From an uncultured Collinsella sp. (lineage in GTDB: Bacteria > Actinomycetota > Coriobacteriia > Coriobacteriales > Coriobacteriaceae): a stretch of DNA of 64,000 bases. The position numbers and the translations under genes were made by a program. Of the stretch, positions 25,221 through 33,524 are shown in pieces (position 1 is the stretch's first letter; each line of letters begins with the position of its first letter). The stretch covers positions 1 through 64,000 of the forward strand of contig CALKKS010000008.1 in assembly GCA_937995345.1 (NCBI GenBank), in the 5' to 3' direction. A model generated the notes under the pieces. It ran no database searches. It saw only the letters and a program-made list of their open reading frames with translations, and was not told the DNA's origin.

Positions 25221-26102
25221 CTACACCTTCTCGGGGACGTACTTGCCCAAGAGGCCGGCAGGCTTGACGAGCAGGACGATGATCAAAACACCAAAGACGA
25301 TGGAGTTGGCAAGGCTCGTGGAAATGTAAGCCTGCGCCATCGCCTCGATGATGCCGATGAGAATGCCGCCGACAAAGGCACCGGGGATGGAGCCGATGCC
25401 GCCGAAAACGGCAGCGTCGAAGGCCTTGATGCCAGGCATGGCGCCCGTGGTGGGCTGTAGGACCGGCGAGTAGGAGCACAGGAGCACACCGGCGATGGCG
25501 GCAAGGGCGGAGCCGATGGCAAACGTCATCGAAATAGTGCGGTTGACGTTGATGCCCATGAGCTGAGCGGCGGCCTTGTCCTCGGACACGGCGCGCATGG
25601 CTTTGCCCATCTTGGTCTTACCTGTAAAGAACATCAGGCCGGCCATGATAACCAGGCAGGCGACGATGGTGACGAGCGAGACGGCGCTTACATTGAACTT
25701 GGCCAAGAACTCCGGCACCTGGAAGGTGACGAGCGAAGTGAAGTTCTTGGGCGTGGCGCCCCACAGAAGCTGCGCGGCATTCTGCAGGAAGTAGGACACG
25801 CCGATGGCCGTGATCAGAACGGCCAGCGGGCCCGCCTGACGCAGCGGCTTGTATGCCAGACCCTCGATGAGAACACCGAGAACGGTACAGACCACACAAG
25901 AGAGAATTACAGATGCCCAGCCCGGGAGGCCGAGATACGACGTGGCGCAGAACGAGACATAGGCACCGACCATGATGACGTCGCCGTGAGCGAAGTTCAG
26001 CATCTTGGCGATACCGTAGACCATGGTGTAGCCCAACGCGATGATGGCGTAGACGCTGCCCATGGACAGGCCGTTGACCAGGTATTGGATAAAGACCGTC
26101 AT
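25221..26102 (-). CDS. livH: Branched-chain amino acid ABC transporter, permease LivH
   Basis: LivH is the other channel subunit, 293 residues. It starts with YLVNGLSMGSVYAIIALGYTMVYGIAKMLNFAHGDVIMVGAY, a strong family hallmark, and has the cytoplasmic GKAMRAVSEDKAAAQLMGIN loop. The start at 26102 is preceded by GGGGG about 9 bases upstream; the longer frame to 26195 runs through the intergenic hairpins and is rejected. A 139-base gap with two hairpins separates it from livJ, which would favour more binding protein than permease. Confidence 0.95.
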   Translation of the reverse strand: MTVFIQYLVNGLSMGSVYAIIALGYTMVYGIAKMLNFAHGDVIMVGAYVSFCATSYLGLPGWASVILSCVVCTVLGVLIEGLAYKPLRQAGPLAVLITAIGVSYFLQNAAQLLWGATPKNFTSLVTFQVPEFLAKFNVSAVSLVTIVACLVIMAGLMFFTGKTKMGKAMRAVSEDKAAAQLMGINVNRTISMTFAIGSALAAIAGVLLCSYSPVLQPTTGAMPGIKAFDAAVFGGIGSIPGAFVGGILIGIIEAMAQAYISTSLANSIVFGVLIIVLLVKPAGLLGKYVPEKV

Positions 26103-26149
26103 GTTCCACATCCCCCTTTCGAATAGGTTTCCAGTTGATGTATGAAACA

Positions 26150-26211
26150 GGGACGTTACATCGTCCCTAGATACCAAGCAAGCAGGGAAGGCCAAAACCT
26201 CCCCTGCTTGG
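26150..26211 (-). promoter_or_regulatory. Two hairpins between livJ and livH
   Basis: Stem 1 is GGGACG/CGTCCC (26150-26155, 26162-26167). Stem 2 pairs 26174-26191 with 26198-26211, including CCAAGC/GCTTGG options and one mismatch. Neither has a T run. They probably set the ratio of binding protein to permease by mRNA processing or partial termination. Confidence 0.5.
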
Positions 26212-26241
26212 GATCAAAACCGCTCTATGTAAGGCGGCCTA

Positions 26242-27429
26242 TTAGGCCTGTACGTACTTGCCGTCGGTGATGACGTACGCCGTGGGCTCCTTCTGGACCT
26301 GGCCCTTATCGTTCCAGGTGAGCTTGCCGGTCAGACCGTCAACGGTAATCTTGAGCATAGCCTTGGGCAGCTTCTCGGCGACCTCGGTCGGGTCGGCGTC
26401 GACACCAAGACCGGCCTCCTTGAGGGCCTCGGCCACCGCGTGCACGCCGTCGTAGGCGTCAGCGGCAAACTGGTCGGGGGTATCGCCGTACTTATCCTTG
26501 TAAGCGTTGACGAAGTCGGCGTTCTTCTCGTCGTCGGCGGAGAACGGGGTCATGAGCAGCAGACCCTCGGCAAGAGAGGTGTCGAAGCCCTCAACGCCCA
26601 GGATGCCGTCCATGCCGTCGCAGCCCATCATCTTGACGTCGTAGCCCATGTCCTTGGCGTTCTTGAGCAGGACGGACGCCGGCGTGTAGTAGATCGGCGC
26701 AAAGATCATGGTGGCGCCGGCCTGCTTGGCCTTGGTCAGCTGGTTGGTAAAGCTCGTGGCGGAGTCGTCCTTAAAGGTCTCCTCGTCAACAACCTCGAGC
26801 TTGGACTCAGCGGCCTGGGCCTTAAAGGAATCCGCGATGCCCGAAGAATAGGCGTCGCCGGAGTTATAGAACAGCACGAACTTCTCGTCCGCATACTTCT
26901 GCGCCAGGAACTTGGCAGCGTTGACACCCTGGTTGGGGTCGGTGAAGCAAACCTGGAAGACGCAATCCTTGCCGTCGGTGACGTCCTCGGAGGACGCGGA
27001 CGGGGTGATCATGAATGTCTTGGGGTCGTTACCGCACTCGGCGGCAACGGCAACCGACGCACCCGTGGTGGTCGGACCGACGAGGGCCTGCATGCCCCAG
27101 TCGAGCAGGGTGTTGAAGGCGTTGACGGCCTTCTCGCCATCGGCCTGGTCATCCTCGGCCTTGCTGGCAAGCGGCAGCTCCTTGGTCGAGAAATCCTTGC
27201 AGCCAAGCTCGACACCCTGGGTAACGGACTTGCCGTAGGACGCGTTGGCGCCGGTCAGCGGGCCGATAGTGCCGATCTTAAACGAAGCGTCGCTCGAAGC
27301 GGAACCGCTGTCGCCGCCGTTGGAGGAGCAGCCAGCTAGAATGGACATCGCCCCCAGACCTGCTGCGCTCGCGATAACGCTCCTGCGATTCATAACAGGG
27401 TTCAATGACTTACCGGTGAGGCTCGACAT
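26242..27429 (-). CDS. livJ: Branched-chain amino acid-binding lipoprotein LivJ, copy 1
   Basis: This 395-residue extracellular protein captures the substrate for LivHMGF. It has an NRRSV twin-arginine start, a hydrophobic stretch and the lipobox ILAGC, so it is a membrane-anchored lipoprotein, perhaps Tat-exported. The periplasmic-binding fold type I follows: FKIGTIGPLTGANASYGKSVTQGVEL, GPTTTGASVAVA, ITPSASSEDVT and the DAYDGVHAVAEAL segment. An AGAGGAG site precedes the ATG. A close paralogue (about the same length, highly similar) lies directly upstream. Confidence 0.93.
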   Translation of the reverse strand: MSSLTGKSLNPVMNRRSVIASAAGLGAMSILAGCSSNGGDSGSASSDASFKIGTIGPLTGANASYGKSVTQGVELGCKDFSTKELPLASKAEDDQADGEKAVNAFNTLLDWGMQALVGPTTTGASVAVAAECGNDPKTFMITPSASSEDVTDGKDCVFQVCFTDPNQGVNAAKFLAQKYADEKFVLFYNSGDAYSSGIADSFKAQAAESKLEVVDEETFKDDSATSFTNQLTKAKQAGATMIFAPIYYTPASVLLKNAKDMGYDVKMMGCDGMDGILGVEGFDTSLAEGLLLMTPFSADDEKNADFVNAYKDKYGDTPDQFAADAYDGVHAVAEALKEAGLGVDADPTEVAEKLPKAMLKITVDGLTGKLTWNDKGQVQKEPTAYVITDGKYVQA

Positions 27430-27700
27430 GCGGCTCTCCTCTCAAATCTCGTCGGGTTTTGGTTACCCGACAGGCCATCCTTCGCCGTGTTCGGCGTTCG
27501 CAAAATAGTAGACGCTTTAGTTAGGAAAAGTGGCGATTATTTCAACTTTTCTTTGGATTTGTTCATTTATCCATGTTTCTGCGTATTTCTATTATTTTAT
27601 GCAGTAATGCCACTTTATTATGTAAAAGTAATGTTTCCATTCTGTTACAAGCGTCCCTGCCCTGAATAATACAGCCTCACCGGTCGCGTTTTATGCGCAC
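27430..27700 (-). promoter_or_regulatory. AT-rich gap between the two livJ genes
   Basis: This 271-base region is much richer in A and T than its surroundings and holds no gene. Several TATAAT-like hexamers occur, but no pair with good -35 spacing stands out. It may carry a second promoter for livJ copy 1 and downstream genes. A small CGCCG/CGGCG stem sits close to livJ. Confidence 0.45.
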
Positions 27701-28867
27701 TTAGGCAGCGATGTACTTGCCGTCCTGAATCACATAGGCCGTAGCAGGCTTTTCGACTTGGCCCTCGTCGTTCCACGTGAGCTCGCCCGTCAGGCCCTCG
27801 ATCTTGATTTTACGCATGGCCTTGGCGAGGTCGCCGGCAATGTCGGCGCCGTCGGCCGTAATATCGATGTCTGCCTTATCGATAGCCTCGACAATCGCAT
27901 GGACGCAGTCATAGGCATCGGCGGCAAACTGGTTGGGCGTCTCGTCGTAGGCGTCCTTATATGCCTTGACGAAGTCGGCGTTCTTCTCATCGTCGGCAGA
28001 GAACGGGGTCATGAGCAGCACACCCTCGGCAAGGGAGGTGTCGAAGCCCTCAACGGAGAGCAGGCCGTCCATGCCGTCGGTACCCATGAGGGTCATGTCG
28101 TATCCCATGTCCTTGGCATTCTTGAGCAAAACGGACGCCGGCGTGTAGTAGATCGGCGCAAAGATGAGCGTGGCGCCGGCCTCCTTGGCCTTGGTGAGCT
28201 GGTTGGTAAAGCTCGTGGAGGAGTCGTCCTTAAAGGTCTCGGTATCGACGATGTCGAGCTTGGATGCCTTGGCCTGCTCGGCAAAGGCATCGGCAACACC
28301 CGAGCTGTACGTATCGCCGGAGTTGTAGAACAGGGCGATCTTGGCGTCTGCATACTTCTCGGCCAAAAACTTGGCAGCACTCGCGCCCATGGTGGGGTCG
28401 GTAAAGCAAACCTGGAAAACCGTGGTCTTGTCCTTGGTGACGTCGAGGGACGAAGCAGAGGGCGTGACCATGAGCATATCGTCGGCGATCTCGCCCGAGA
28501 CAGCGACGGCAGCACCAGTCGTGACGGGGCCGACGAGCGCCTGCATGCCCCAGTCGCACAGGGTATTGAAGGCGTTGATAGCCTTCTCGCCGTCGGCGAC
28601 GTCATCCTCGGACTTAAGCGAGAGTTTGAGGTCCTTGGTCGAAAAATCCTTGGCGGCAAGCTTGGCACCCTTCTCGGCCGAAACGCCATAGGTTGCCGCG
28701 GCGCCGGTCAGAGGGCCGATGACACCGATCTTGAATGCGCCGTCTTCATCGGTGGAGCCGCCATCCGAGCCGCCCGAGGAGCAGCCGGCAAGCGCGACGG
28801 TGCTGCCGAGCGCGGCGGCGCCGGCGAGAAAGTTCCTACGGCTGAGCGTACTGTTGATGTTGAACAT
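27701..28867 (-). CDS. livJ: Branched-chain amino acid-binding lipoprotein LivJ, copy 2
   Basis: This second binding protein (388 residues) starts with LSRRNFLAGAAALGSTVALAGCSS, a clear twin-arginine signal plus lipobox, so Tat export and lipid anchoring are likely. The binding fold is the same as in copy 1 (IGVIGPLTGAAATYGVSAEKGAKL) with many identical stretches, but the ligand-contact loops and charges differ. The start at 28867 follows AAGGGGGACACC. It is the first gene of the operon, so two binding proteins may share one permease and widen its specificity. Confidence 0.93.
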   Translation of the reverse strand: MFNINSTLSRRNFLAGAAALGSTVALAGCSSGGSDGGSTDEDGAFKIGVIGPLTGAAATYGVSAEKGAKLAAKDFSTKDLKLSLKSEDDVADGEKAINAFNTLCDWGMQALVGPVTTGAAVAVSGEIADDMLMVTPSASSLDVTKDKTTVFQVCFTDPTMGASAAKFLAEKYADAKIALFYNSGDTYSSGVADAFAEQAKASKLDIVDTETFKDDSSTSFTNQLTKAKEAGATLIFAPIYYTPASVLLKNAKDMGYDMTLMGTDGMDGLLSVEGFDTSLAEGVLLMTPFSADDEKNADFVKAYKDAYDETPNQFAADAYDCVHAIVEAIDKADIDITADGADIAGDLAKAMRKIKIEGLTGELTWNDEGQVEKPATAYVIQDGKYIAA

Positions 28868-29117
28868 GGTGTCCCCCTTTTCGCTGGCCGCGGTGCGGCC
28901 GTCTTGCGGTACAGGGCAAACCTTATGGCGCAAACGTTGACAGTTTGTTACGGAGTTCCGTTTGTAGCGAGCATGTTTCCAATGTTTCCGCAGCGTTTCG
29001 GGGGTGCCGTTTTGTGCGACTCCTGTTGCCTGGCGAGCACGCGCCCTCGGTTCACGCTAGAATGCACTCAACCTTTAAGCGGTTAATCCATCCATAAGAT
29101 GCACGAAGGAGCTATCT

Positions 29118-30461
29118 ATGAGCGAACCCCTGCGCACCGTGAACGTCGGCCTCATCGGTCTGGGAACCGTCGGCGGCGGCGTGGCCCGCCTGATTAAGAG
29201 CCACCACGATGAGTACCTGGCCGCCTACGGCATCGACCTTAAGCTGACCCGCGCCTGCGCGCTTGCCTGGGAGCAGGCTGAAGCAGCCGGTATTGAGCGC
29301 GAGGCCTTTACGAGTGACTGGCATGATGTCGTCACCGACCCAGCCGTCGATATCGTCGTCGAGCTCATCGGAGGCGAGCACCCCGCGACCGAGATCTTCA
29401 CCACCGCCTTCGAGAACGGCAAGCACGTCGTCTCTGCCAACAAGGCCCTGCTGGGCCGTCACGTCGAAACGCTTGCCGAGAAGGCGCGCGCGTGCGGCGT
29501 GCAGATTAAGTGCGAGGCCAGCTGCGGCGGCGGCATCCCCATCGTGAGCACGCTTGAACACGACCTGGTGGGCAACAAGATCCTGACCATCGCCGGCATC
29601 CTCAACGGCACCACCAACTACATCCTGTCGCGCATGGACGCCGAGGGCGCCGATTACGCTGACGTGCTTGCCGACGCGCAGGCCAAGGGCTATGCCGAGG
29701 CCGACCCGTCCGCCGATGTCGACGGCTTCGACGCCGCCAGCAAGACGGCCATCCTCGCCTCCATCGGCTTTGGCACCCGCGTTACCACCGACGATGTGTA
29801 CCAGCAGGGTATCCGTACCATCGGCGCCGAGGACATCGCCCAGGCCCGCGAGCTCGGCTACACCATCAAGCTGCTGGGCATCGCCCGCAACACCGACGCC
29901 GGCGTCGACGTTCGCGTGCATCCCACGCTCATCCCGGCAGACCATATGCTTGCCAAGGTCAACGGCGCCATGAACGCCGTCTACGTGGTAGGCGACGCCG
30001 TGGGCGAGACCATGTTCTACGGCGCGGGCGCAGGCTCCTTCCCCACCGCGAGCGCCGTCGTGGGCGATATCCTGTCGCTCTCCGAGCAGATCAGCCGTGG
30101 CGTGGCTCCGCTGCCCGAGATTGAGCCCTATGGCCACAACCTCACCTTTAAGCCCATGGACGAGCTCCAGACCAAGTACTATGTGCGTCTGAAGGTCGCC
30201 GACCGCGTGGGCGCCCTGTCCGAGACGGTCGACATCTTTGCCAAGCACAACATCTCGATCTCGCTCATCAACCAGGTCGAGGACGGCAAGTCGGGCGTCA
30301 GCGATGCCTGCTCGGTCATCTTCCTGACGCACCGCGCGCTCGAGAAGGACGTCCAGGCTGCCGCCGCCGAGCTTGCCAGCGTCGACTGCGTGGCCGAGGT
30401 CGCCAACGTCCTGCGTATCGAGGACGTCGAGGCCTGGACCGAAGGCGTCATGGCCAACTAA
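29118..30461 (+). CDS. hom: Homoserine dehydrogenase
   Basis: The enzyme reduces aspartate semialdehyde to homoserine with NAD(P)H, the branch point to threonine and methionine. The 447 residues show a Rossmann start (VGLIGLGTVGGGVARLI), VVELIGGEHPA, SANKALLG, the ASCGGGIPIV active-site strand and AGILNGTTNYIL. A C-terminal ACT domain (VADRVGALSETVDIFAKHNISI) suggests feedback control by threonine. AAGGAG precedes the ATG by 7 bases. It is divergent from the liv operon and ends with a strong terminator, so it is a single-gene unit. Confidence 0.96.
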   Translation: MSEPLRTVNVGLIGLGTVGGGVARLIKSHHDEYLAAYGIDLKLTRACALAWEQAEAAGIEREAFTSDWHDVVTDPAVDIVVELIGGEHPATEIFTTAFENGKHVVSANKALLGRHVETLAEKARACGVQIKCEASCGGGIPIVSTLEHDLVGNKILTIAGILNGTTNYILSRMDAEGADYADVLADAQAKGYAEADPSADVDGFDAASKTAILASIGFGTRVTTDDVYQQGIRTIGAEDIAQARELGYTIKLLGIARNTDAGVDVRVHPTLIPADHMLAKVNGAMNAVYVVGDAVGETMFYGAGAGSFPTASAVVGDILSLSEQISRGVAPLPEIEPYGHNLTFKPMDELQTKYYVRLKVADRVGALSETVDIFAKHNISISLINQVEDGKSGVSDACSVIFLTHRALEKDVQAAAAELASVDCVAEVANVLRIEDVEAWTEGVMAN

Positions 30462-30493
30462 TCCGGTCTTCGGTATACGGCATATATGTTGAG

Positions 30494-30531
30494 GGGCTCC
30501 CGTCCGGTCTTGGACGGGAGCCCTTTTGTTT
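30494..30531 (+). terminator. Terminator of hom
   Basis: A 12-bp perfect GC stem (30494-30505 with 30512-30523), loop GGTCTT, then TTTTGTTT. Confidence 0.93.
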
Positions 30532-30683
30532 GCTCTCGGGGCACATTGGCGTGGCTTACGTTTGAACAACTCGACCGCTCATTGACAACCGGGGGTACCG
30601 TTCACCGATAAGCGAACGTGCTCGTTTTGGGCCGCCACTATGCTGTGCTGCGTATGTCCGCACCCCCGAAGAATGGAGGCACC

Positions 30684-31433
30684 ATGTTGCTCGAGGGTAA
30701 GAAAGCAATCATCACCGGAGGCACGCGCGGTATCGGCTACGCCATCGCCTGCCGCTTTATCGAGGAGGGCGCTGCCGTCACCGTCTTTGGCTCTCGCCAG
30801 GAGACCGCCGACGCCGCTGTTGAGAAGCTGACTGCAGCCTATCCCGAGGCCAAGGTCTGGGGCCGTTCCTGCGACCTCACCTCGCTCGAAGCTGTAACCG
30901 AGGCCTTTACCCAGGCAGCCACCGACATGGGCGGCTTGGACACGGTCGTCAACAATGCCGGCATCTCCCAGCGCTCACCCCTTTTGGACTATACGGCCGA
31001 GGAGTTCGCAAAGGTCATGGACCTTAACGTCGTCGCTGTCTTTAATGGCCACCAGGCTGCCGCCAAGATCATGACCGAGGCAGGTCATGGCGGCACCATC
31101 ACCACCACGAGTTCGATGGTCGCCAAGTACGGTCAGCCCTCCGGCGTTGGCTATCCCACGTCCAAGTTCGCCGTCAACGGCATGGTCCAGTCGCTCTCGC
31201 GCGAGCTCGCCCCCATGGGCATTCGCGTCAATGCCGTCGCACCCGGCGTGACCAAGACCGATATGGTCGCCAACCTGCCCGAGGAGATTATCAAGCCCAT
31301 CATCGCCACCATTCCGCTGGGTCGCATGGGCGAGCCCGAGGATGTCGCCAACGCCTTTGTTTTCCTGGCGAGCGACATGTCCTCCTACGTCACGGGCGCC
31401 GTGCTCCCCGTCGACGGAGCTGCCCGCTCCTAA
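30684..31433 (+). CDS. SDR family oxidoreductase (FabG-like)
   Basis: This 249-residue classical short-chain dehydrogenase uses NAD(P)H to reduce or oxidise a carbonyl or alcohol. It shows the cofactor motif TGGTRGIGYA, NNAG at about residue 90, the catalytic Ser (TTTSSMVAKYG), YPTSK with active Tyr and Lys, and VAPGVTKTDM. The start at 30684 follows GGAGG. It resembles 3-oxoacyl-ACP reductase and 7-alpha-hydroxysteroid-type dehydrogenases; without fatty acid genes nearby, a fatty acid role is not supported. A bile acid or sugar alcohol substrate is possible. TTGACA at 30582 may be part of its promoter. Confidence 0.88.
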   Translation: MLLEGKKAIITGGTRGIGYAIACRFIEEGAAVTVFGSRQETADAAVEKLTAAYPEAKVWGRSCDLTSLEAVTEAFTQAATDMGGLDTVVNNAGISQRSPLLDYTAEEFAKVMDLNVVAVFNGHQAAAKIMTEAGHGGTITTTSSMVAKYGQPSGVGYPTSKFAVNGMVQSLSRELAPMGIRVNAVAPGVTKTDMVANLPEEIIKPIIATIPLGRMGEPEDVANAFVFLASDMSSYVTGAVLPVDGAARS

Positions 31434-31479
31434 AGGTCGAAAGTTTCGGCTTCGAACTTCAACAGAGTTCAACGCAAAA

Positions 31480-31525
31480 GGCGCGCTGTCTGCATCAACC
31501 GCAGGCAGCGCGCCTTCTTCTGTTT
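31480..31525 (+). terminator. Terminator of the SDR gene
   Basis: A 14-bp perfect GC stem (31480-31493 with 31501-31514) followed by TTCTTCTGTTT. It lies immediately before the 62-bp period array. Confidence 0.9.
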
Positions 31526-31530
31526 GAAGT

Positions 31531-31762
31531 GGAAGCCGTGTCCCAGAATTTCGTCTCAAAACGGGATGCGCTTTCCCGCAGAGCATCGATGCGGAAACCG
31601 CATCCCACTCTGAGGGCTTATTCCGGGACACAGCTTCCCGAGAGCTCTCGTTTCGGAAACCGTATCCCGTTTTGGATGTCAATTCTGGGATGCAGTTTCC
31701 GCAACAGATCGCCCGCGGAAACTGCATCCCGTTTCGGGTCTTTAAAGCGGGACGCGACTCCC
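31531..31762. repeat. Array of eight 14-bp half-sites in alternating orientation, 62-bp period
   Basis: Half-sites of the form GGGAYRCRRYTTCC occur at 31531 (-), 31563 (+), 31593 (-), 31625 (+), 31655 (-), 31687 (+), 31717 (-) and 31749 (+), each 14 bases. Spacers are exactly 16 bases inside each inward-facing pair and exactly 18 bases between pairs, so the array repeats every 62 bases. The spacer sequences differ. Each half-site has at most about one or two departures from the consensus. It lies between the convergent SDR and antiporter genes. The alternating pattern recalls BIME/REP arrays or a cooperative protein-binding array, and every pair can form a hairpin. Confidence 0.9.
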
Positions 31763-31777
31763 TTGAGAGAGTATCGA

Positions 31778-33340
31778 CTACTTACCGTCGTCGTCCTGGG
31801 CTTCATCGCTCGCATAGAGCTCCAGCATGCGGCGGCGGTATTCGCGTACGGCGAGTTTGGCGCGCTCCAGACGGCGACGCTCGCGCGGAGTCAGCTCGGA
31901 CGGGTCGATCTCGTCGCCATAGGTCTTCTCGGCCAGCAAATGAGCGGCATCCACGATGCGGGCATCGATGTGGCCGCTCGCCGCCTCGGCGGAAAGACGC
32001 TCGGCAATCGTATCGAGCGTAGGCAGGCCCTCGAATACGCGACCATGGCCATGCGAGGTCAGCAGCTCGTGCTCGCGTGCGAGCAGGCTCGCCAAATCGT
32101 GATGGGCGCGCAGAATATCGAACGCATCGGAAGGATGCTCGGCAACCTCTGCCACGGCGGCGACCGGCGCGGCATCGACCACGTGGTAGAAGAGCTGCGC
32201 GAGCAGCGGCATCAAGAACACCGTGATGGCACCGGCGGCAACCATGACCGATGCAATATCTTGCGACAGCGCACCCGCGTTGACGGCCACGCTCGTCACG
32301 GCAACGATGATCGGCAGCGCCGTGGTGCAGTACAGGGCCACGGTAATGCGGCCATACGCCGACACATCGCGCGTCTCGGGACAGATGCTCATAGAGACAA
32401 GAATGGGTACGGCACGAATAATCAACAACGCCACGATAAAGCCCACGAGCAGCCCGGGGCGCGACACCACGGCCGTCAAATCGATCTTTGCACCCGACAC
32501 GGTAAAGAACACCGGGATCAAAAAGCCGTAGGCCAGGCCGTCGAGCTTGGTCTCAAGCGTATGGTTGCCCTCGGGGATGATATAGCGCAGGACGAAGCCG
32601 GCGGCAAAAGCGCCCAACACGATATCGAGGCTAAAAATGGCGGAAAACGCCACGAGCGTGACCAAAATAAGCACCGTCAGGCGCACGAAGGTCTGCGACG
32701 TGGTATCGGCGCGCTCCTCGACAAACGCAAAGAAGCGGCTGCCGACGCGTTTAGAGCGGCTGGGGACCACGGCAAGCAGCACGCACACGGCGGCAAATAA
32801 GCCCAAGATCAGCAGCGTCTCGATACCCGTACGGGCAGACAGCAGTACCGACATGGCGAGCACGGGGCCGAGCTCGCCCCACGTACCATAGGCGAGAATC
32901 GAATCACCGACGCGCGTTCCGGCAAGCAACCGCTCGCGCAAGATGGGCATGAGCGCTCCAAGTGCCGTCGAGGTCAAGGCGAGCGTCACAGCGATACCGT
33001 CGAAATGGCTGACCGAGAACCACGGGGTAAAGCGCACGGCAAGCCAGGCGATACAAAATGTGACAACCCACGTGGCCATACCGTAGCGCCCCTCGACGCC
33101 CGTGATGTTCTTGGGATCGATCTCAAAGCCGGCAAGCAGGAACAAAAATGCCAGACCGAGCTCCGACACGAGCGAGACCTCGGCATCTACATGGATAACG
33201 CCGAGCATATGCGGCCCTAACACCGCGCCGAACACGAGCAAAAAGACCGTCTCGGGAACGGGCTTTCCAGGAATCGCCGAGGCGATAAAGGGACTCGCAA
33301 AGGCCACGAGCGCGATGATGGCGAGCGAAACGAATGCCAT
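31778..33340 (-). CDS. Cation:proton antiporter (CPA2 type)
   Basis: This 520-residue protein has about twelve membrane segments and the sodium/proton exchanger fold: PETVFLLVFGAVLGPHMLG, the FLFLLAGFEIDPKNI segment and a second inverted half. The acidic residue in the fifth-helix region is of the type used for ion exchange. The C-terminal 110 residues are soluble and charged and lack a clear RCK/TrkA domain. The start at 33340 follows AAAGG; the 54 residues upstream are not membrane-like. It probably exchanges Na+ or K+ for H+; ion choice is inference. Confidence 0.86.
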   Translation of the reverse strand: MAFVSLAIIALVAFASPFIASAIPGKPVPETVFLLVFGAVLGPHMLGVIHVDAEVSLVSELGLAFLFLLAGFEIDPKNITGVEGRYGMATWVVTFCIAWLAVRFTPWFSVSHFDGIAVTLALTSTALGALMPILRERLLAGTRVGDSILAYGTWGELGPVLAMSVLLSARTGIETLLILGLFAAVCVLLAVVPSRSKRVGSRFFAFVEERADTTSQTFVRLTVLILVTLVAFSAIFSLDIVLGAFAAGFVLRYIIPEGNHTLETKLDGLAYGFLIPVFFTVSGAKIDLTAVVSRPGLLVGFIVALLIIRAVPILVSMSICPETRDVSAYGRITVALYCTTALPIIVAVTSVAVNAGALSQDIASVMVAAGAITVFLMPLLAQLFYHVVDAAPVAAVAEVAEHPSDAFDILRAHHDLASLLAREHELLTSHGHGRVFEGLPTLDTIAERLSAEAASGHIDARIVDAAHLLAEKTYGDEIDPSELTPRERRRLERAKLAVREYRRRMLELYASDEAQDDDGK

Positions 33341-33524
33341 GTGATGCCTTTCTCTTGTTTGCGCTTCACTGTAGCACCCTCGCCGTCCTCTACGCGCCGC
33401 GAGCTGTCGTATCATAGTGACGTTTACAAACATGTGGCTCAAGGCGACCGCGAGGCTTGCCCCGCAAACCGACCGCTGCCGCATACCGTACCGTACGCCC
33501 AACCGATCAGGAAGGCAGGAACCA

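Noticed and set aside
23907..25460. A 517-residue plus-strand frame opposite the liv genes
   Set aside because: It is antisense to livG, livM and livH, Asp/His/Gly-rich without a domain, and lacks a ribosome binding site.
28937..28942. TTGACA as the -35 of the hom promoter
   Set aside because: No acceptable -10 follows at 16-18 bases, so the match may be chance.
31531..31762. A CRISPR array
   Set aside because: The repeat is only 14 bases, alternates in orientation, has spacers of 16 and 18 bases, and no cas genes are in the window. The layout fits alternating half-sites, not direct repeats with foreign spacers.
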